The position numbers and the translations under genes are program-made. Positions 57,301-64,000 of a stretch of DNA of 64,000 bases are shown piece after piece. Location of the stretch: contig CM049310.1 in NCBI GenBank assembly GCA_026874595.1, positions 66,852,056 to 66,916,055 on the forward strand, in the 5' to 3' direction. The DNA is from Sipunculus nudus. Its lineage: Eukaryota; Annelida; Sipuncula; Golfingiida; Sipunculidae. Within the stretch, counting starts at the first letter, position 1. Each line of letters begins with the position of its first letter. Under the pieces are notes generated by a model. The model saw only the letters and a list, made by a program, of their open reading frames with translations, had not been told where the DNA came from and searched no databases.

Positions 57301-57305
57301 GGAAT

Positions 57306-57995
57306 GAGACGATAACCCCTTGCCAGGATGACTCGACAGAGCGATACAGAATGAGACGATAACCCCTTGCCAGGATGACTCGACAGAGCGATACAGAATG
57401 AGACAAAAAACCCTTGCCATGATGACTCAACAGAGCGATACAGAATGAAAGGATAACCCCTTGCCAGGTTGACTTAACAGAGAGATACAGAATGGTAGGA
57501 TAACCACTTGCCATAATGACTCAACAGAGAGATACAGAATGAGACGATTACTCCTAATCAGGGTGACTCAACAGATATATACAGAATGAGAGGATAACCC
57601 CTTGCCATGATGACTCAACAGAGAGATACGGAATGAGATAATAACACCTTGCCAGGATGACTCAACAGAGAGATACATAATGTGACAATAACCCCCGGCC
57701 AATATAACTAAACAGAGAGATACATAATGTGACGACACCCCCTGGCCAATATAACTCAACAGAGAGATAAATAATGTGACGACACCCCCTGGCCAATATA
57801 ACTCAACAGAGAGATAAATAATGTGACGACACCCCCTGGCCAATATAACTCAACAAAGAAAAACATAATGTGACGACAGCCCCCGACCAAAATAACTCAA
57901 CTGAGAGAAACAGAATGTGACGACATCCCTTGGCCAATATAACTCAACAGAGAGAAACACAATGTGACGACACCCCCTGGCCAATATAACTGGTA
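57306..57995. repeat. 47-bp minisatellite array
   Basis: About 15 units of GAGACGATAACCCCTTGCCA then GGATGACTCGACAGAGCGAT and ACAGAAT (adjacent starts 57306 and 57353). Units after 57690 change to TGTGACGACACCCCCTGGCC with AATATAACTCAACAGAGAGA. It abuts the 51-bp block directly. Minus-strand ORFs through it are by-products. Confidence 0.9.
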
Positions 57996-59244
57996 ACTAA
58001 ATATGGATGCTTTGGATTAAGAGTATATTGAACAACTTCGTGCAAACTTGAGAGATAAAGAGATCATATATCGAGTTTGCATTGTCCCTGGATTTATCCT
58101 CTCCGAGTTGACATCAGGCTAAGTTGTGACTTCAGGTGATCACGGCATGGGTCTGCAAATATTGGGTGCTATAAATCCACGATTGGGATATATGGCTTTG
58201 AAACACCGAGTAAAAACAATGTGAGGTATATATTACTTTAGAGAGGTTAAACGAACACAAAAGAGAGCATTAATCCGAGTTTATGACCCACCCAAACATC
58301 AACTTCTCAATATAAATGCTTCCATTGATATTTTCTCATAGAGAGATTTTTTATGATTGTTTAAATTCAGCTCAACATGGCGCTTTCCGTCCACTCATAT
58401 TTACATAAAACGGGATGTGTTAAAGCAAAGAGGTCGTTGACACTGACTCTTAACAAGGTTAATATTGAGGACCATATGTTCGAAAGCCTGTTTAATTTTA
58501 GCAGGTGTTTAAATTATTTTAATCGGTATGCGTGTTTATCATACGAAGATTGTTAAATTAGAAGACTAATATTAAACAGGGGTGGTATGCTCCAAGGGTG
58601 TTTAACTGAACAACTTCTAACTTTTTAGGACCGTATGTTCGAAAACAGTTTTACAAATCAGCAATATCTAAGTTTCACATTTCTCCGGGTTAAACTTTAT
58701 TCGGTGTGCTCGTAAGGCGTTTAAGTCTAAACAGACTCTAAAACCGATCTATCTAAACTGGTCAAAATTTTAGAGGAGGCTCAGGGAATTTTTAAGGCCT
58801 GTTCAAGTGAAGAACGGCATTTCATTTTCAGATGGTTACTTTGTAGAACTCTTTTCTTTAAAAAAAATTATTTCTTCCTTCCAGCTTGCATCTAAATTTG
58901 AATAAGTGAGCAACAGGGAAAGTATATGAAAATATAAAAAAGTATAGGACACTTTAGACAGTGAAAAAACATCCTCAATCACTCCAAAAATTTTTTTTTA
59001 CAAAATTGAAATGAAATACTATAATATTTGGATATGATATTAGCGTAACCCACAATCTTAATGAGAACTCCATCGTGCTTGGTAAGGTCCGATAATCATT
59101 GTATCATGCACACACCGGTATGTATATGTTTAAAAATATATTAAATATCGTCACAGTTGCTATTATCATAAATAAGTAATAAAGCCACTAACAACGGAAA
59201 CAAAGATGTGTTCAATCTTCTGTTTTAACCCCCCCCCCCCCCAG
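57996..59244. other. Presumed upstream intron of the 3' gene, nothing recognised
   Basis: AT-rich. A short readable stretch near 58021 (EYIEQLRANLRDKEIIYRVC) is flanked by stops and is not recognised. The region ends with the poly(C) tract 59229-59242 that serves as the polypyrimidine stretch of the next exon. Confidence 0.35.
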
Positions 59245-59383
59245 CGTCATATCGACCCTCTGGCATTACGGCCAGATTACTGGCGCCAGAGAGTCATTAC
59301 ATCAAAGTCTAAGGAACGCATTATAAGGCCTTATGAAGATGCAAATATTTTCGTCATTTCTGACATAGCTTCATGGCCTACAG
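59245..59383 (+). CDS. Internal exon of an unrecognised gene
   Basis: Acceptor: TTTTAAC, a 14-C run, then AG. The exon opens in phase 0 with RHIDPLALRPDYWRQRVITS, continues KSKERIIRPYEDANIFVISD and ends IASWPT plus one base. The donor is CAG/GTACAC. Its 139 bp leave phase 1, exactly what the next exon at 60836 needs. The composition is that of a conserved soluble protein, but I do not recognise the family. The ATG at 59206 lies in the intron and polypyrimidine tract and is not a start. Confidence 0.5.
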
Positions 59384-60835
59384 GTACACTGTCAATCAAC
59401 ATAAACCAGACCAATCGTTAGCTTTTTTTGTGTACTTTCTAATAATTCGAAACATGAGCGAGAAAAATTCCGTTTTAACCCAGCACATTAGTAAACCCGT
59501 CGGCATGTTTGTTGAATTTATGACCGCGTGAACACAAGCATGGCTCGCCCGGTTTACAGGACCAAGCAGCTTGCAGGCGATACAGGAAATGACCCGTGTC
59601 CATGGAGACGATGTTTCAGTTTGGGTTGTGAGCTCACATGTACACTATTGTGTTAATTTAGCATTCTTAGAATAATATTGAGATTATAGGCCGTTTACCA
59701 CAATATGAATGCAACCTGATGTAATACCACTGCGAAACATTCCTCGATATAACTTGTATCAAGACTGGAGTAGGCTTACCAGCCCAATTATTCGATTGCC
59801 TACTTAGTCGGATTGTCACGGAACCCCCCCCCCCCCCCCCCGAAAGACTGGGCAAGTTGAGCAGAAAGCAACCCCATTCAAGACATTTTAAAGAAAAGGT
59901 TTTAGTGGTTTGTGCACATTTTGTATTTTTGACTCGTCATTCCAGCTGTGGTTGTGGATATTTTTTTTTTGTGGTTGGCGGATTGCAAGTGGATTGCCGG
60001 AACACAGACAAGATGTACCAGACCACGCTTAACCACCCAGCAAGTGCCGGGCGATATTGTTACGGACACGTAGCACAGCACTTTGTTTCCCGGGAGATCT
60101 TCATTATCCGTCGGAGAGAGGTTTGTTACCGCTGAAGACATTTTCCAGGCCGCTGTTGTCTGATAAAAATGGCCTGGTTTAGTTCTGCTATAGTTATCAC
60201 GTCTGTAACCCTCGTGACTTTAAATCTAGTGCCAGTAATTTGGTACTGGGAGACCAAGCTTCAATCTTCACAAACATCATCGCCCATCCCAAACTCTGCA
60301 TTCATCAGTATGATATGATTAATATCAGACCATCGTACGACCACACAGTATAAATGGTCATTAAATGCAGTGTTACACCGTGTATTAATTTAATTGTGAG
60401 TTGAGATTACGGGTGAACAGCCTTGTTAAATTATTATCGGAGTGATAAATTTCATGAACTATAACACAGCGGTACAGACTTGATTTTTATTGAATTTAGA
60501 AGATTACTCGCTGACAGGAATGTGTATTATAGAAAAGTGAAAGTTCGTTCCAAGAGCCTTATTGTGTGATACTGTGATAGACCCCTAATTTGAGTGCAGT
60601 TGGTGCACTGAGCAGAATCGGACTCACAAAAGTTGGCCTGCTGGTGAGGCCTTAGGGCTTGCTTAATGCAGGGACTTGCACATACATATATGGCGTAGGT
60701 ATAAAAGTATAGTGAAGAGGGTAATGTTGTACGTTCAAATGTTGTAGTCCTAGGGCCAATTTCCATAAGGGCCCTAAATTTTGAGTTTGCTGCATCCCCC
60801 GTCACCGATATGTTTGATACTATATTTTCCTAAAG
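59384..60835 (+). other. Intron of the unrecognised gene
   Basis: GTACAC to a CTAAAG acceptor, 1452 bp. It contains a second poly(C) run (59825-59842). ORFs 59857-60135 plus and 59902-60141 minus overlap each other and are not recognised. Confidence 0.45.
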
Positions 60836-60999
60836 TAGTTCATAAAGATTATATTTCAAAACATTACCCCTCTAGAAAAGTGTATAAAAGGCCTGAAATC
60901 GGCGATTTTATAAAGTTACCTCGGTACAGTTATTTAAAAAATAGAATGGTTAATGTACAGGGTTCACACGTGGATATTGTTATTTGGAGAAATGCGTAG
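60836..60999 (+). CDS. 3'-terminal exon of the unrecognised gene
   Basis: The acceptor TATATTTTCCTAAAG is followed by TA, which completes GTA with the G left by the upstream exon. Then VHKDYISKHYPSRKVYKRPE, IGDFIKLPRYSYLKNRMVNV and QGSHVDIVIWRNA to TAG at 60997-60999. The frame is basic and aromatic-rich. With the 59245 exon it gives about 100 C-terminal residues. A candidate AATAAA lies near 61257. The ATG at 60781 in the same frame lies upstream of the acceptor and is not needed. Confidence 0.5.
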
Positions 61000-61049
61000 T
61001 GTTTGGTTAGATCATTATTTATGGGTTACTTAATTTTGATAGGCTTAAT

Positions 61050-62480
61050 CCATTTAAATCAATATCTGAATACATCTCAAACTTTCAAACTTCAAATTTT
61101 AAATTTAAAAGTTTTAAATATAAAAAATGCATATAATTTTGAAACCTTAATGTTATTTCCGGTCTAAACAGGAAAAATAGTCTAGTCGAATAAATTTGTC
61201 AAATGTTTCATTTTTAATATAAAAAAAATCACTCTTTGAAGAGAACTTAATGAATTAAATAAATACCGAATAACCTTTTTATATTTTGAGTACTAATTAG
61301 CTTTATTTAGCTAAAGTACAAAAAAAGTTTATCGGGTGTATTTGACTGAAACGGCATGGGAGATACTTTTTATTTTTCTAAATTTGTTAAAATCAAGTTT
61401 TTATTGAAACCTTTTGCTTTAACCCTGAATTTCAAATTGAAATTTATAATAATTAAAAGTTTTATGAAAATTTACAGTTGTAATGACATTATGCATTAAA
61501 TAATGATAAGGCAAGTGTTAAACATATATTGATGGACGGAATCCAGTAACATACTAAGTATAATCAAATATCCCCTTTAGTGCCTAAAATATAGTGCAAT
61601 TAAGCTTCTCATAATTTAATTTAAAGTTTTTGGGTTTGGAAAAGTTAGAAGTTTGGAAAACACCTTGGCTTCGGGAATTTCAGTGGCTATGTCCTCTATA
61701 GTGCGCATCGGATAATGTTCTCTTTGTATTGCGTTATTCAGTCTTTAGGGTCAATGCAAATGCGAATTTTGTTGTATTGCGTGGACGCTGTCGTTGAGCT
61801 TACACACTCTATTGGCTCTTCTACTTTCTTGATATGGCCATCTGCCATTTCTTTGAGTTAATCAAACGGTCGAATGGGATGTATAACTCCCTTTGCGCCT
61901 GGCTTCAGTTTAATAGAGTATTCACCAGGGAATGTACCGGTATTTCGGGAATTCTGTCCATATGTCCTTGATCTTGGAAAATGGCTGTGAGGCTTTGCCT
62001 TGTGTTTCGCATACAGTGGCTAAGCAAGTGATCACGCCCAGTTTCTCTGCAGTCTGGCCTGATATAACGTTTTCTCGATCGAGATTTAGAGATGAAGACT
62101 AATTTTGCCTGGTTATACCAAAAATTACAGTAAGGATTTAAAATGATATGCCTTTTATATATAATAAACTGTTAAATTTAAACTGTGAAGGTTAAATATT
62201 TGGAAAAGAGTTCAGCTATTAATTTTAATGGATTCAGCCTATCAAAATTAGGTGGTATATTAGCTATGATTTAAATGAACACGACACATTTCACCAAATA
62301 ACAATATATTACCCAGGTTAGTTGATAAAATTGCAGATTTCAGGCCTTTTGGACACTTTGCCAGAGGTGTAATGTTTTAAAATATCATCTCTATGAATTA
62401 CGTTAACAGAAAATGGCATCAAACCTTATAATGACGGGGGTGCAGCAAAACTTAAAATTCAAGGATTTGCCCCAGGACTT
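61050..62480 (+). repeat. Dispersed AT-rich repeat, copy 2, with nested gypsy scrap
   Basis: Partner of 38380-39600. The segment 62086-62480 aligns well with 39180-39600. The gypsy fragment at about 61662-62085 sits in this copy only, so it was probably inserted after the repeat spread, or it belongs to a composite. Confidence 0.6.
61662..62085 (-). pseudogene. Ty3/gypsy pol fragment (protease end to start of reverse transcriptase)
   Basis: Read on the minus strand from 62085: SGQTAEKLGVI, a linker, then FPGEYSIKLKPGAKGVIHPI, RPFD (stop) LKEMADGHIKKVEEPIECVS, RICIDPKD, and after a one-base shift NNAIQREHYPMRTIEDIATE. This is the canonical segment leading into Ty3/gypsy reverse transcriptase (IKKVEEPTxWVSS, LRICIDPKDLNKAI, REHYPMPTIEDI). 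It is a different lineage from the Gmr1-like element. About 420 bp survive. Confidence 0.75.
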
Positions 62481-62925
62481 ATTGGAAAAGTTTTTGTTTC
62501 AGGAAAAATTACATGATCATGGGTTAAGGACTTCACGAAAGCAGGTTTTTCCCTGAAATGTAGCAAATTTTGAAAATTTGAAAGTTTGTGAGCCGAGACA
62601 AGTAGTCGGGCCGTCCAACAATTGTCACAAGTTTGTTTTGAGTAGAAACGAACTCTGGCGACCTCTGTGCTGCTACCTCTGGTGAATCGAGGTTTAAGCC
62701 CTTCTCAGATGGTGGGCCCTTCCCATTTTCCCTAATTTATGGAACTCGGCAAGAAATGTTATATACTTGTATATGATTCCAGTACCAGTGGCTGCCAGTA
62801 TCTAACGAGTTTACACGGAGTATAATACGCCGACAAGTAAGGAACGAGTGCAGCCGAATGGGCTACTACTGGTTCCGAGTTAAGCTTGATCGCCTTAGCT
62901 GAATATGAGTTGCACGAATTAAGTA
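62481..62925. other. Spacer, nothing recognised
   Basis: No ORF or repeat of note. Confidence 0.3.
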
Positions 62926-63055
62926 GGCACTTCTGAGATGAGTAGGAACTTCTATGAGTTAAGTAAGAACTTCTTTGAGTTATGTAAGAACTTCTATGAG
63001 TTAAGTAGGAACTTCTATAAGTTAAGTAGGAAATTCTATGAGTTAGGTAGGAGCA
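62926..63055 (+). repeat. 21-22-bp minisatellite
   Basis: About six copies of GAGTTAAGTAGGAACTTCTAT with substitutions. Confidence 0.8.
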
Positions 63056-64000
63056 TTTCTTCTTGTCAATGCCAGGGTTATTAGTGGTGACAGAAGGCGG
63101 TCACTACGCCCGGACCATACAACAGCTTCGGTTCTGGGCAAGACCTTTTTGGCATAACTCGATACCAAAAATGTAAGAATATATTACAGATTGAAACAAG
63201 CCAAGTAGGAGCATGTGAAGTTAGTTATGAGTTTGCTACGAGCCACTACGAGTGACTTAGACTCCCGAGTAATTAAAACATATTTGAAATATTAGGGAGT
63301 CGGCAAGAGTCGTCACGAGTTAGCCGAACTACCCAAAGTTGATCACCGAGTTTAACTGGAATTTACCCGAGTGAGCCCGGGGCCGAGGCCGGCGCCTAAT
63401 GCCTCAGTTTTACTGACACCTACAACAACTGGCGAAGTATTCGCGATGAAAAATTTGGATTAGCGCAAGACCTCTCCAAACTGGTTGCTGAAAAATCGAA
63501 GAAGTTCACCAAGCATCACAAGGTATCGGAAGCGTGTAAACTGCCTCACGAAAGCTATGCCAGATCGTCAGAAATTCCAATGCTTGCAAGTTTTGTCGGA
63601 AGGAAAATAGCAAGAAAATCAGCGAACCTCGAAGAAGCTTCGGAAATTAATCCCTACCCCCCCCCCCCCCCGGGTAAAGCATCCCAGACATGTTTTATGT
63701 CTCAAAGCATCTGCCTGTTGTCGGCAATAAGATGTCAAGTGTCTACAAAGTTTCGGAGAACCATCGGTGATATGTCTTTGTTTGGCGAACCTTTGGTGTT
63801 AAGTAGCCGAATATAAGCAGAAGGTCACACTGGTGCCCTTTCGTCGATCTGTAGAATTCGCATTCGTGCGTTCGCCGATGGTGGTTTTTCTTATTTTTCC
63901 AGAAAACTGCAAGTGCATTTTATTCCATTTTACCGCTGTTGGGGTAGATGTGCAACCTGCAACTGCCAGAGCGAGAGTGAGTCTGGAAATGTTTATATTT
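63056..64000. other. End of window, no supported gene
   Basis: A frame from about 63405 to 63660 reads TDTYNNWRSIRDEKFGLAQD and LSKLVAEKSKKFTKHHKVSE, protein-like but unrecognised. It runs into a poly(C) tract (63657-63670) that would code for prolines. It could be a relic of a transposase-type zinc-finger gene, but nothing confirms this. Confidence 0.3.

Noticed and set aside
59857-60141. 92-codon plus and 79-codon minus ORFs
   Set aside because: They overlap each other inside the inferred intron and show no domain.

Overview
The window looks like AT-rich, repeat-dense nuclear DNA of an invertebrate animal, most plausibly a mollusc and perhaps a bivalve. The reasons are spliceosomal introns, L1/Tx1-type LINEs, a Gmr1-like Ty3/gypsy element, a Helitron-like element with minisatellite core repeats, and a large beta-helix/multi-pass membrane receptor of a kind abundant in lophotrochozoans. 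The species is inferred, not shown. Roughly a quarter of the sequence is minisatellite, with unit lengths mostly 38-52 bp.

Layout. 1-2375: a 102-bp coding-type minisatellite running into a Ty3/gypsy gag fragment. 2380-4740: a 44-bp array with a 52-bp sub-array. 6166-8900: a 38-bp array, then a 76-bp array. 9860-13260 (minus): the one clearly intact gene exon, about 1133 codons of an unnamed membrane protein. 14056-26345: a 39/44-bp satellite split by an approximately 10-kb L1-like LINE (LINE-A), itself broken by a 3-kb Helitron-like element. 27470-28445: two inverted arms of a 15-bp C-rich minisatellite. 28605-33150: a 40-bp array. 33151-42770: AT-rich DNA with decayed LINE and dispersed repeats. 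42775-44130: a 51-bp hairpin satellite. 44340-56650: a Tx1-like LINE (LINE-B) carrying a Gmr1-like LTR retrotransposon (47303-54677). The 3' LTR of that element holds a 409-bp TRIM-like element, and its 5' LTR holds a patch of LINE sequence. 57083-57995: more minisatellites. 59245-60999 (plus): two phase-compatible exons ending an unrecognised gene. 61050-62480: a second copy of a dispersed repeat, containing an antisense gypsy pol scrap.

The most notable signal is that both LINEs, whose ORF1 N-terminal halves differ, carry a NADAR-like domain at the C-terminal side of ORF1. It is clear in LINE-A and degenerate but recognisable in LINE-B. NADAR proteins include hydrolases that remove ADP-ribose from guanine, and clams are known to encode a DNA guanine ADP-ribosyltransferase (CARP-1, pierisin family). 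A retroelement-borne nucleic-acid de-ADP-ribosylation activity is therefore a testable idea. It is inference only, because both copies here are broken. The second notable signal is the TRIM-like element with Pol III-type A and B boxes in both terminal repeats, resembling the plant Cassandra design but with tRNA-like rather than 5S promoter elements.

All retroelement ORFs in the window have stops or frameshifts. I saw no rRNA, no complete tRNA and no CRISPR array.
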